Origin: JBBQWZ01 sp038210135
GTDB taxonomy: Bacteria; Acidobacteriota; Terriglobia; Bryobacterales; Bryobacteraceae
NCBI GenBank assembly: GCA_038210135.1
Contig: JBBQWZ010000003.1
Coordinates: forward strand, 62,001 to 126,000
Direction of reading: 5' to 3'
Length of the DNA stretch: 64,000 bases
The notes under the pieces were generated by a model. It worked only from the letters and a program-made list of their open reading frames with translations. It did no database searches and had not been told where the DNA came from. Positions within the stretch are counted from its first letter, which is position 1. Every line of letters starts with the position of its first letter. Position numbers and translations under genes: made by a program. Shown in pieces: positions 1 to 8,136 of the stretch.

Positions 1-768
1 GCGCCGCCCGTGAAGCCCGGCAAGAAGGATCTGGTACTGATGCCCAGCCACCTGATGCTGACGATTCACGAGAGCGTCGGCCATCCGACTGAGCTCGACC
101 GCTCGCTCGGCTACGAGGCGAATTACGCGGGGACCAGCTACATCACGCCGGCAAAAATGGGCAAGAAGATCGCTTCCGAAGCCGTCACTTTCTACGGCGA
201 CCGCACCTACGAGCGCGGACTCGCCACCGCCGGCTACGACGACGACGGCGTTAAAACCACGCGCTGGCCGATCATCGAGAACGGAATTTTCAAGCATTTC
301 CAGACGACGCGCGATCAGGCACATTTGGTGGGCGAGAAAGAATCGCGCGGTTGCAGCTACGCCGATTCCTGGGCGACGGTGCCGTTCCAGCGCATGCCGA
401 ACGTGTGGCTGAAGGCGGGTCCGCAGGGGACGTCGCTCGAGGATCTGATCTCGGGCATCGACGACGGAGTCCTGATCGAAGGCCGCGGCAGTTACTCGAT
501 CGATCAACAGCGCTACAACTTCCAGTTTGGCGGCGACGCTTTCTGGGAGATCAAGGGCGGCAAGAAACAGGGAATGATTTCGCGAGTTTCCTACCAGGCG
601 CGCACGCCGGATTTCTGGAGCGCGTGCGATCTGATTGCCGGGCAAAGCTACTGGCAGCAGTACGGCACCACCGGCGACGCGAAGGGCGAGCCCACGCAAA
701 TCAATTCGATTTCGCACGGCTGCAGCCCTGCCCGCTTCCGCGGGATCGACGTGATTCTCACTGACTGA
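1..768 (+). CDS. tldD: TldD family metalloprotease subunit, C-terminal part (5' end cut by window)
   Basis: The reading frame is open from base 1, so the gene starts before the window; the GTG at 10 is probably internal. The visible 250 or so residues carry the TldD zinc motif HESVGH (HExxxH) followed by PTELDR, about 20 residues after base 10, and end in the family-typical ...RFRGIDVILTD. TldD forms a heterodimer with TldE/PmbA and degrades small or unfolded peptides; in several bacteria the pair also processes modified peptides such as microcins or PQQ precursors. The partner gene follows 39 bp downstream on the same strand, so the two are probably one operon. Confidence 0.93.
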   Translation, partial: APPVKPGKKDLVLMPSHLMLTIHESVGHPTELDRSLGYEANYAGTSYITPAKMGKKIASEAVTFYGDRTYERGLATAGYDDDGVKTTRWPIIENGIFKHFQTTRDQAHLVGEKESRGCSYADSWATVPFQRMPNVWLKAGPQGTSLEDLISGIDDGVLIEGRGSYSIDQQRYNFQFGGDAFWEIKGGKKQGMISRVSYQARTPDFWSACDLIAGQSYWQQYGTTGDAKGEPTQINSISHGCSPARFRGIDVILTD

Positions 769-807
769 TCGGACCGATTCAGAACGCAAGCCAGGTACCC
801 ACATTTC

Positions 808-2187
808 ATGCTTACCCGCGACGAAGCCAAGAAAGTCTCCGACCAGGTCCTGAAGTATTCGACCTTTCCCGAGTGCCACGTCACTATCAATTCGACGGAG
901 CAGTGTTACACGCGATTTGCGAATAACGGGATCACGCTGGCGTCGTTCTCGATCCGGCACACGGTGTCGATCGCTTCGACCCGTGACACCAAAACCGGAT
1001 CTTACACGACCAACGACATCGATCCCGATGGGTTGCGCGCGGCGGTAAAGCGCAGCGAAGAGCTGGCCGATATTTCGCCGCCCAATTCCGAACACCTTGG
1101 GCCGATCGGGTCACAGGAGTATCCGACTGTTTCCGATTTCGATGAAGCGACCTCGAAGGCGCGCTCGCCGGAAATGATTCCGAGCATCAAGACCATCATC
1201 GACTCCGCGAAAGCCAAGGATCTGATCGCCGCGGGCCTGTTCGACCGCGTGTTTACGGTGCGGGCGATCGCGAACAAGGCCGGGCTGTTTGGATTTCACC
1301 GCGCGACGGATTCGCAATTGTCGACGACGATTCGCGCGGGCGATGGCGGCAGTTCCGGCTGGGCCGGTCAGCCGGCGACGAAGCTGGAGGGCATTGACGC
1401 CAAGTTGCTTGCCGACACCGCGATCGAGAAATGCCTGCGATGGCGTTCGCCGCGCCGCCTTGAACCCGGCAAGTACACCGTCATCCTCGAACCAACAGCG
1501 GCGGGCGACCTGATCACTTTGATGCAGCCCGCGTTCAGCGCGCGGTCCGCCGAAGAAGGCCGCGGAACGCTTTCAAAGCGCGGTGGCGGAACCATGCTTG
1601 GCGAAAAGCTGTTCCCCGATTTCATCACTCTATATAGCGATCCGTTCGACGAACGCCTGCCGTCTTCACCTTGGAACGGCGACTTGCTGCCGTCGAAGAA
1701 AGTCACCTGGGTCGATAAAGGCGTGGTCAAGAATCTGAATTACGACCGCTATTGGGCCAATAAAACCGGCAAGCAGCCGACACAGGCTCCGGGCGGTGGT
1801 GGTGGCGGACGCGGCGGTGGGGGTGGCGGCTTTGGTGGCCGCGGCGGCGACTTCTTCATGGATGGCGGCGACGCGACGACCGAAGATCTGATCAAGACCG
1901 TCGAGCGCGGACTGCTGGTCACGCACTTCTGGTACATCCGTTTCGTCAACCAGCAGACGCTGCAGCACACCGGACTCACGCGCGACGGCTTGTTCCTGAT
2001 TGAGGACGGCAAGATCGCGGCACCGGTGATGAACTTCCGCTTTAACGAAAGCCCCATGCGGCTGTTGAAGAACGCGGTTCGGCTCGGACGTCCGCGGCGG
2101 ATCCGCGGACTGGAGGGCGCCACCATGATCGCGCCCACCATCGTGGCAACGGATTTTCCGTTCACGTCGATTTCTGAAGCCGTATAG
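808..2187 (+). CDS. pmbA: TldE/PmbA family protein (TldD partner) with Gly-rich insert
   Basis: The 459-aa product has the TldD/PmbA fold: an N-terminal domain with the CYTRFANNGI strand and a central LEPTAAGDLI...GEKLFPDFITLYSDP segment. It lacks the HExxxH metal site, as expected of the TldE/PmbA subunit, which pairs with catalytic TldD. A run of about 25 mostly Gly residues with interspersed Arg (about residues 326-351, bases 1790-1850) sits in the C-terminal half and is unusual for the family; it probably forms a flexible surface loop. Located just after tldD. Likely cytoplasmic. The coordinate choice is the only ATG giving a full-length protein. Confidence 0.9.
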   Translation: MLTRDEAKKVSDQVLKYSTFPECHVTINSTEQCYTRFANNGITLASFSIRHTVSIASTRDTKTGSYTTNDIDPDGLRAAVKRSEELADISPPNSEHLGPIGSQEYPTVSDFDEATSKARSPEMIPSIKTIIDSAKAKDLIAAGLFDRVFTVRAIANKAGLFGFHRATDSQLSTTIRAGDGGSSGWAGQPATKLEGIDAKLLADTAIEKCLRWRSPRRLEPGKYTVILEPTAAGDLITLMQPAFSARSAEEGRGTLSKRGGGTMLGEKLFPDFITLYSDPFDERLPSSPWNGDLLPSKKVTWVDKGVVKNLNYDRYWANKTGKQPTQAPGGGGGGRGGGGGGFGGRGGDFFMDGGDATTEDLIKTVERGLLVTHFWYIRFVNQQTLQHTGLTRDGLFLIEDGKIAAPVMNFRFNESPMRLLKNAVRLGRPRRIRGLEGATMIAPTIVATDFPFTSISEAV

Positions 2188-2254
2188 CTTCGACCGCTGG
2201 AGCGAATCGCAAAGGCCGCTTTCGCCGAATCGTTCTAGTGCTAGCATTTGTGGG

Positions 2255-3685
2255 ATGAAGACCGTTCTGGCACTGGTCCTTTTTGCGTTCACCGCTCTGG
2301 CGGCCGACTCTTCCACGCCGCAAAAGATTGATGTGCTGCTGACCCGTTACAAGGAACTCGGCATCTTCAACGGTTCCGCGCTAGTGGCCGAGCAGACCCA
2401 GATTGTGATGAAGAAGGGCTACGGAATGGCCAATTTCGAGTGGAACATTCCAAATGCGCCGGACACTAAGTTCCGGTTAGGTTCGATCAGCAAGCAGTTT
2501 ACGTCGGCGTTGATTCTGCAACTTGTCGAGCAAGGCAAGGTGGACCTGCGCGCTCCGATTACGCAATACCTGCCGGATTATCCGGCGAAGACGGGCGACA
2601 AGGTGACGGTCCATCAATTGTTGAACCACACTTCGGGCATCATCGGCTACACCGAGCTTCCATCTTTCGGAGCGAAGGCGCGCGAACCGTATACGCCCGC
2701 GAAATTCGTCGAGACGTTCTCCAAGCTCGATCTGCTTTTCGCCCCCGGAACCAAGTTCAGCTACAGCAATTCCGGCTATTTCCTATTGGGCTACATCGCC
2801 GAGAAAGTGACCGGCAAATCGTACGAGACGCTGCTGCGCGAACGTATTTTCAACGTGGCCGGCATGGCGGATTCCGGGTACGACAATACGCGCCCGCTGC
2901 TTCTGAAGCGCGCGGCGGGCTACGATGCGACCTTCGACGGCTACGTCAATACCGGCTATCTCGACATGTCCCAGCCCTACGCAGCCGGCTCGCTGTATTC
3001 CACCGTCGAGGACCTCTACAAATGGGATCAGGCTCTTTACGGAGACAAAATCCTGAGCGCCGCGAGCAAAGAGAAAACTTTCACGCCGGGCATTTCCGAC
3101 TACGGGTACGGCTGGACGATCCACAAGAAAGATGGCGTAACGACGATTGAACACGGCGGTGGAATCAACGGCTTTAATACTTTGATCACGCGCAATCCGG
3201 AGACGAAGCGCCTGATCGTGCTGTTGAACAACGCCGGGGGCGCTCCTTTGAGTGCGATGGCCGAGGGGATCCGGGCGATTCTGAATGGCAAGGAAGCCAC
3301 GATGCCAAAAACGCCGGCGTCGAAAGCATTGGTGAAGACATACGAAACGTCCGGCTATGCGGCGATGCTGCAACAGGCCAAGGACATGAAAGCCGGGTCG
3401 CAGTACGACGCGGGCGACGGCGAACTTTCGCAGGTAGCGGGTCGGCTGCTCTCCACTGGAAAACTCGCGGACGGCCTGGCCTTGGCCAAAGTGGTCTCTG
3501 AAGGCAATCCGAAAAATGTCGGCGCCGTCATGTTGTTGGCGCAGGCGTATCGCGCCAACGGACTGAAGTTCGAGGCCATCCAGGCGTATTCGAAAGCAAT
3601 TGAAATGAGCGAGAATCCGCGAGCGCTCGCGCTGCTGACGGATTCGATCCGCCAGCTGTCGAACCTCGAAGGCGCGAAACCGTAA
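2255..3685 (+). CDS. Secreted serine hydrolase, class C beta-lactamase family, with C-terminal helical tail
   Basis: The 476-aa protein begins with a signal peptide ending near ALAADS (residues 1-20). It has the penicillin-binding/class C triad: S77-x-x-K80 in LGSISKQF, a YSN motif in FSYSNSGYF around residue 172, and HGGG around 302 in place of the KTG box. After residue 350 comes a helical extension with TPR-like spacing (LAQAYRANGLKFEAIQAYSKAIEMSENPR). Such proteins are periplasmic esterases, D-aminopeptidases or carboxypeptidases; true beta-lactam hydrolysis cannot be inferred. The start is the ATG preceding the signal peptide. The gene ends 6 bp before a convergent small gene. Confidence 0.88.
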   Translation: MKTVLALVLFAFTALAADSSTPQKIDVLLTRYKELGIFNGSALVAEQTQIVMKKGYGMANFEWNIPNAPDTKFRLGSISKQFTSALILQLVEQGKVDLRAPITQYLPDYPAKTGDKVTVHQLLNHTSGIIGYTELPSFGAKAREPYTPAKFVETFSKLDLLFAPGTKFSYSNSGYFLLGYIAEKVTGKSYETLLRERIFNVAGMADSGYDNTRPLLLKRAAGYDATFDGYVNTGYLDMSQPYAAGSLYSTVEDLYKWDQALYGDKILSAASKEKTFTPGISDYGYGWTIHKKDGVTTIEHGGGINGFNTLITRNPETKRLIVLLNNAGGAPLSAMAEGIRAILNGKEATMPKTPASKALVKTYETSGYAAMLQQAKDMKAGSQYDAGDGELSQVAGRLLSTGKLADGLALAKVVSEGNPKNVGAVMLLAQAYRANGLKFEAIQAYSKAIEMSENPRALALLTDSIRQLSNLEGAKP

Positions 3686-3691
3686 TTGCGG

Positions 3692-3961
3692 TTAAGGCAG
3701 CGTCGCGGCCCAGGTCTGCGCGAGCTCCGCATAGCGCCCGCTCCAATCCGTGAACGCCTCTCCGGATTCAATCGCGAGCCGGAGAGGTTCCGGAATTGCC
3801 GACGCCGGAATTCGCGTGAGTACCGCCGTCATCGCCGCGCGCGAAAGATCGCGCTGGCGCTCGCATTCTTCCGGCGAATGTCCGCTCCACATCGCGCCCT
3901 TATCGTTATAGGAAGCGATGGACGACAGAATCTCAACGATCTGAAGGGCGTGCGGTCTCAA
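3692..3961 (-). CDS. Small conserved-looking hypothetical protein (TTG start)
   Basis: An 89-aa frame whose TTG start lies 3 bp after the TAA of the upstream TPR gene on the same strand, suggesting translational coupling. The product is a soluble, mostly helical protein (IVEILSSIASYNDKGAMWSGHS...RYAELAQTWAATLP) with no signal peptide and no motif I recognise. Coding support is its position and normal composition; there is no Shine-Dalgarno of its own other than what lies inside the preceding gene. It could be a spurious extension, but no better gene fits this interval. Confidence 0.5.
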   Translation of the reverse strand: MRPHALQIVEILSSIASYNDKGAMWSGHSPEECERQRDLSRAAMTAVLTRIPASAIPEPLRLAIESGEAFTDWSGRYAELAQTWAATLP

Positions 3962-3964
3962 TTC

Positions 3965-4738
3965 TTAGATGCCGCCGCACGATTTCTTGAATTCGATCTC
4001 GCCCGCTACAGCGCCCCAGCCATAATGCCCTTCCTTGACGTCGAGGACCTTTTGGAGCAGCGCGCAGCCCTCGGCTTTCTTGCCTTCGAGGATCTTGAAA
4101 TTCGCGACCCCGTAGCCGGAGCCCGCGAAGTACACGCCTTTCAGTCCATCGAGCACCTGCTCTTCGGTTAGCGTTCCTTTGTAGAAACGCAGCGTGCGGT
4201 AGTAAGCTTCGTTGCCCGCTTCGAGTTTCAGGCCCTCGGGAACCTGCGCGAGCAGCGCTTTCGCACCGGCCTGATCCCCACTTCGACGCGCCGAGCGATA
4301 CGCCCAATCCGTCATGCCCATCCGGCCGCCGGGATCCTTCTCCGGATCGGGACCGCAAGTGCGCAGCGTGTCTTTTCCGGTAGCCGGCGTTTTGGTCGAG
4401 AGGCAGCGCTTGTAAATCTTCGACGCGCCCTTGAAGTCGCCCATCAGGTAATGCGCCAACGCGCGATGGTAGGCGACCTCGGAAACATTCGGAGCCAGCT
4501 TTTCCGCCTGATCCAAGTCCGCCAGGCCTTCTTTGAAGTGACGGGTGTTCAGATAGCGATGACCGCGGTCAAGGTACGCGCGCGGATCCTTTGGGGCGGC
4601 CGCGATCGCCTTGCCGTAAACTTCGATCGCACCCGGATAGTCCGCCTTGTCCACCAACGCCTTGGCCTCTTTCAGGATCGCGTCAAGGTCCTGCGCATAT
4701 AAAGGAGAGAACAGCAGCAGCGTGCAGAGAAATCGCAT
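3965..4738 (-). CDS. Secreted TPR-repeat protein
   Basis: The 257-aa product has a signal peptide (MRFLCTLLLFSPLYAQ, residues 1-16) and then at least three tetratricopeptide units, with typical pattern A..DYPGAIEVYGKAIAAAPKDPRAYLDRG, HFKEGLADLDQAEKLAPN and DFKGASKIYKRCL. TPRs mediate protein-protein contacts; the location would be periplasmic. The second half (residues 150-257) is less regular and ends FKKSCGGI. The stop is followed within 3 bp by the TTG start of a small gene. Function unknown beyond scaffolding. Confidence 0.8.
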   Translation of the reverse strand: MRFLCTLLLFSPLYAQDLDAILKEAKALVDKADYPGAIEVYGKAIAAAPKDPRAYLDRGHRYLNTRHFKEGLADLDQAEKLAPNVSEVAYHRALAHYLMGDFKGASKIYKRCLSTKTPATGKDTLRTCGPDPEKDPGGRMGMTDWAYRSARRSGDQAGAKALLAQVPEGLKLEAGNEAYYRTLRFYKGTLTEEQVLDGLKGVYFAGSGYGVANFKILEGKKAEGCALLQKVLDVKEGHYGWGAVAGEIEFKKSCGGI

Positions 4739-5259
4739 GGATACATACTAGACGCTTTCTGATGGGCGCGGGCAATTCGCAGCAGCACTTCACATTTTGT
4801 TTTTTTAATAGAATTTGTACCGGGCTGAGATGCTGATTTCGGCCGCTTTTCAGGCCAAACCGATTGGTACGCGAGTCCTCCGCCTGTGGGACTCCGCACT
4901 AGGACTTCGGAACGTCTGGTTGTTACCGCGCCGCTTGCGCCCGTCGCCTAAGTTGTGGAAATCCAGCCTCTGTCCGGTAGCTCGGGGTCAAACTGTGGAC
5001 TTTTTAGCGTTTCCACCCGCCGAAGTACCGCGGGTATAGTCCCAAAGGTTCTATCTGGCAGGACTAGTAGATGACCTCTCGTCGAGAGCACGCGAAGCTT
5101 CCTTCGCAACCTCGTCGTTCGGCCGCTGCATCAGTACTTATTGAATAGGACCTGGTACGCCAACCGACGTCCTATTTTCAGCTCTTCATTCGATTTGTAC
5201 TCTGATCTCGCACCCCTTCCAGAACGAGAAGGGAAGCGACGAAGAAAGGTTCCAATCCA
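4739..5259. other. 521-bp intergenic region between divergent genes
   Basis: This stretch separates the minus-strand TPR gene from the plus-strand PEP-CTERM gene and must contain both promoters. It is AT-richer than its surroundings, with a T-run at 4797-4806. An 8-bp inverted repeat, AATAGGAC (5144-5151) and GTCCTATT (5169-5176), followed by TTT lies about 85 bp before the PEP-CTERM start and could be an attenuator-like hairpin. Short open frames here (for example 4815-5039) show no signal, motif or ribosome binding site and were not accepted as genes. Confidence 0.5.
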
Positions 5260-5967
5260 ATGAAAATCTCCACACTCTTTATCTCGGCAATGACAGTTCT
5301 ACTGGCGGGCGCCGCCACGGCCGGTCCGATTCATATTGACTTCACGACGAACAATCTCAGCAGCACGTTCTCGAGCGCGGGCATCACGGTGACGCCGACC
5401 GCTTTCGCCAATACAGGTGTGGGCGGCGTCCTCGCCGCAGCCACGTTGGGCCGCTACTCGCTGGGTCTCGGAGTCTGCAACACGCAGGAAGTAAACTGCG
5501 GCTCGCCGGACCATCAGGTGGACAACTCTCGGCAGCTCGACTTTGTTCTGTTCACGTTCAGCGGTCCGGTCAACTCGATTTCCTTCACCGTCACCCCGGC
5601 CGGAAACTACGACACCGACGTCACCTGGTATTCGCGGACGCTGGCCAGCGTCATCAACATTACCGGCAGCTCGTTGAGCAACCTGACTAGCAACCTCGGT
5701 TACACGCAGGGCGGCGACGACAAAGCAGGTAGCGGCGCCGCGCACACCTTCACTGTCACCGGCAGCGGAATCACTTCGGTCCTGCTGGGGGCGAAGGTCA
5801 GCGGAAACACCGACGGCCTGGATTACTTCAAGATCACGTCGATGGACGGCTCCATCCCGAGCGGCGTCACGCCGAGCGGCGTTCCGGAGCCTTCGACGAT
5901 GGCACTGCTTGGCGGCGCGCTCTGCTCGCTCGGCCTGTTCCGCCGCTTCCAGTCTTCCCGTTCGTAA
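5260..5967 (+). CDS. PEP-CTERM sorting-domain protein
   Basis: The 235-aa secreted protein has an N-terminal signal peptide (MKISTLFISAMTVLLAGAATA) and, at the very C-terminus, the PEP-CTERM tripartite signal: VPEPST, a hydrophobic stretch (MALLGGALCSLGLF) and a basic tail RRFQSSRS. This is the substrate signal for exosortase, which cleaves and transfers the protein during export to the outer surface or exopolysaccharide matrix. The middle 180 residues are Ser/Thr/Gly/Asn-rich beta-structure with no enzymatic motif. A GAAGAAAGG ribosome binding site precedes the ATG. A strong rho-independent terminator follows at 6022-6067. Confidence 0.9.
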   Translation: MKISTLFISAMTVLLAGAATAGPIHIDFTTNNLSSTFSSAGITVTPTAFANTGVGGVLAAATLGRYSLGLGVCNTQEVNCGSPDHQVDNSRQLDFVLFTFSGPVNSISFTVTPAGNYDTDVTWYSRTLASVINITGSSLSNLTSNLGYTQGGDDKAGSGAAHTFTVTGSGITSVLLGAKVSGNTDGLDYFKITSMDGSIPSGVTPSGVPEPSTMALLGGALCSLGLFRRFQSSRS

Positions 5968-6021
5968 GATCGACCGAGGCGGACCGCCGTCGCTTGGTTC
6001 GCTTCGGACCCATTGCCGTAT

Positions 6022-6067
6022 CCGCCGATTATGAGGATCCTTCTGATTCTGTAATCGGCGGTTTTTT
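6022..6067 (+). terminator. Rho-independent terminator of the PEP-CTERM gene
   Basis: A perfect 10-bp inverted repeat CCGCCGATTA (6022-6031) / TAATCGGCGG (6052-6061) is followed directly by TTTTTTATTT. It lies 55 bp after the PEP-CTERM stop and just before the convergent aldehyde dehydrogenase stop; the T-run is on the plus side only. Confidence 0.85.
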
Positions 6068-6077
6068 ATTTAGGGAA

Positions 6078-7502
6078 TCAGCGAATCAGGATGCGCCGCA
6101 TCCACTCGTGGATGCGACCATATGGCGGACGCAGGGAGCGTCCAAGGCCTGGCATCCGGCGCGCAAACACCGGTTTGCGGCGCGAAAACGTGTCGAACCC
6201 CTCGCGTCCATGATATTGACCCATGCCGCTAGCGCCCACGCCGCCGAACGGCAAGCTGTCCACGCAGATGTGGACCAGCGTGTCGTTGATGCAGACTCCG
6301 CCGGAGACGGTGCGTTCGAGCACGCGGTCGATGGTCGCCTGTGCCTTCGAGAACAAGTACAACACCAGCGGTCGCGGATTCCGGTTGACGTATTCGATCG
6401 ATTCGTCGATCGACGCCACCGTTTTGATCGGCAAAAGCGGTCCGAAGATTTCCTCGCGCATCACCGCGAGACTGTCTGGCGGATCGATCAACACCACCGG
6501 ACCCATGCGGCGGCCCGGCGCATCGGCAAACAGCTTCTCGATGTGGACGCCGTCCGCTTCTTCGAGGTAGCCCATCAGCCGCGCGTGGTGGCGAGCATTG
6601 ATGATCGCGGAATAATCCTTCGACTCCGCGCCTTTGGGATAAAACTTGTTGGCGGCAGCGCGTAAGGCGCGGACCAGTTCATCCACGCGCGCCCGCGAAA
6701 CCAGAATGTAGTCAGGCGCGATGCAGGTCTGTCCGGCGTTCAACAGCTTGCCGTACATAATGTCTTCGGCAGCGCTGGTGAGGTTGGCATCGTCGGCGAT
6801 CAGGGTGGGTGATTTTCCGCCCAGCTCGAGCGTGACCGGCGTCAGATTTTCGCTCGCCGCTTTCATGACGCGGCGGCCCACCGCCGTCGAGCCGGTGAAC
6901 AGCAGATGATCGAACGCGATCCGCGTGAACGCCGCTCCGGTGTCGGCGTCGCCTGTGACCACAGCGACGTGATCCTCGGCGAATCGCTCGGCTAGCAGCT
7001 TCCGCAGCAATTCCGACGTCCGCGGCGTCAACTCGGAAGGCTTCAGCATCACGCGGTTTCCGGCCGCCAGCGCCGCCGCGAGCGGAGACATGGTCAGCAG
7101 CACCGGATAGTTCCAGGGAGATACGATTCCGACCACGCCCAGCGGCTGCGGATCGAGGAAGGCCTTGCCCGGCTGCATCGGCCAATCGAGCGCGCGATAT
7201 TCCCGCTTCATCCACTCGCTGACATGCTTCCGCGCATGCTTCAGCGCGTTCACCGACGTAAAGATTTCGGCGAACAAGGTCTCGTGACGCGATCGCCCGC
7301 CGAAGTCCTGGTCGAGCGCGGCGATGAAATCGTCCTGATGATCGAGGAGCAGCGAGAGCGCCCAGCTCAGATGCTGCTTGCGTTCTCGTGCTGTCGGATG
7401 CGGCTTCGCGGCGAACGCGGCGCGCTGCGCGTCGAATACCGTTTGCAGGCGTTCGCCGTCGGACGCGCTAGCGCTTTTGAAAGATTGCGACGTACTGGCC
7501 AT
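6078..7502 (-). CDS. NAD(P)-dependent aldehyde dehydrogenase (coniferyl-aldehyde type)
   Basis: The 474-aa enzyme of the ALDH superfamily oxidises aldehydes to carboxylic acids with NAD(P)+. Visible motifs are SPWNYP with Asn131, KPSE for cofactor binding, FTGSTAVGR (residues 202-210), the general base Glu226 in LELGGKSP and the nucleophile Cys260 in NAGQTC. The C-terminal PFGGVGASGMGQYHG stretch and the short length (no long N-terminal extension) resemble coniferyl aldehyde or class-3-like fatty aldehyde dehydrogenases. Its start lies inside the 3' end of the upstream methyltransferase gene (35-bp overlap), so it is co-transcribed with it. The physiological substrate is not evident. Confidence 0.93.
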   Translation of the reverse strand: MASTSQSFKSASASDGERLQTVFDAQRAAFAAKPHPTARERKQHLSWALSLLLDHQDDFIAALDQDFGGRSRHETLFAEIFTSVNALKHARKHVSEWMKREYRALDWPMQPGKAFLDPQPLGVVGIVSPWNYPVLLTMSPLAAALAAGNRVMLKPSELTPRTSELLRKLLAERFAEDHVAVVTGDADTGAAFTRIAFDHLLFTGSTAVGRRVMKAASENLTPVTLELGGKSPTLIADDANLTSAAEDIMYGKLLNAGQTCIAPDYILVSRARVDELVRALRAAANKFYPKGAESKDYSAIINARHHARLMGYLEEADGVHIEKLFADAPGRRMGPVVLIDPPDSLAVMREEIFGPLLPIKTVASIDESIEYVNRNPRPLVLYLFSKAQATIDRVLERTVSGGVCINDTLVHICVDSLPFGGVGASGMGQYHGREGFDTFSRRKPVFARRMPGLGRSLRPPYGRIHEWMRRILIR

Positions 7503-8136
7503 CGGGAATGTGATCCTTCACCGAGACGAGCCGGAACCCGTTCGCCTCGACCTCTTGTATCACACCCGCCTGGTCGAGGCGCAGATGTTCGAGCGCCCAG
7601 GCTCCGCGGCCCATCGCGCCTTCCTTGCGATGGAACTCGACGATCGCGATGCGCCCCTTGGGCTTGAGTGAGCGCGCCAGATTCGCCAGCATGTCTTGCG
7701 GATAATCGAAATGATGATACGCGTCGAGGATGACCGCGAAATCGACGGCGCCTGCCGGTAGCTTCGGATCCTTGATGTCGCCGTTCACGAACGTCACATT
7801 GGCGAGCTTGTCTTCCTGCGCCTTGGCTCGCGCCTTCTCGAGGAAGTCCGGAAAAATGTCTTCGCCGATCACCTTGCCGCCCGCACCGACGGCCCTGCTG
7901 AGGTGCGGCAGAAGATAGCCGACTCCAGTTCCGACGTCGGCGACGGTCATTCCGGGCTTCAAGCCGAAGCCGGCAACCAGTTCCGCGGGACGCTGTTGCG
8001 CGTCGCGGTGCGGATCGCCCAGCGTCTTCGCCATATTGGCTCGCTGCTCGGCGGTTTTATACCCGCTATTGGCTTTCTCGGCGACCTGCGGCAACGCCGC
8101 GGCCGCGAACACCATCATCAGAATCAAAGTCTTCAT
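7468..8136 (-). CDS. SAM-dependent methyltransferase with apparent signal peptide
   Basis: The 222-aa product is a class I methyltransferase: motif I is VADVGTGVGYLLPHL (around residues 65-79), the acidic end of beta2 is in EDIFPDF, and motif II lies around FAVILDAYHHF. Its N-terminus MKTLILMMVFAAAALPQVAEK looks like a cleavable signal peptide, which is odd for a SAM-using enzyme because SAM is cytoplasmic. The start overlaps the stop of hom by 4 bp and its own stop lies inside the aldehyde dehydrogenase gene, giving a tight hom-methyltransferase-ALDH operon. The methyl acceptor is unknown. Confidence 0.85.
   Translation of the reverse strand: MKTLILMMVFAAAALPQVAEKANSGYKTAEQRANMAKTLGDPHRDAQQRPAELVAGFGLKPGMTVADVGTGVGYLLPHLSRAVGAGGKVIGEDIFPDFLEKARAKAQEDKLANVTFVNGDIKDPKLPAGAVDFAVILDAYHHFDYPQDMLANLARSLKPKGRIAIVEFHRKEGAMGRGAWALEHLRLDQAGVIQEVEANGFRLVSVKDHIPDGQYVAIFQKR

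Noticed and set aside
1790..1850. GGT/GGC repeat as a CRISPR or microsatellite
   Set aside because: It is in-frame coding sequence for the Gly-rich insert.
4815..5039. Plus-strand frame of 74 codons
   Set aside because: No ribosome binding site, no protein-like features, in an intergenic region.
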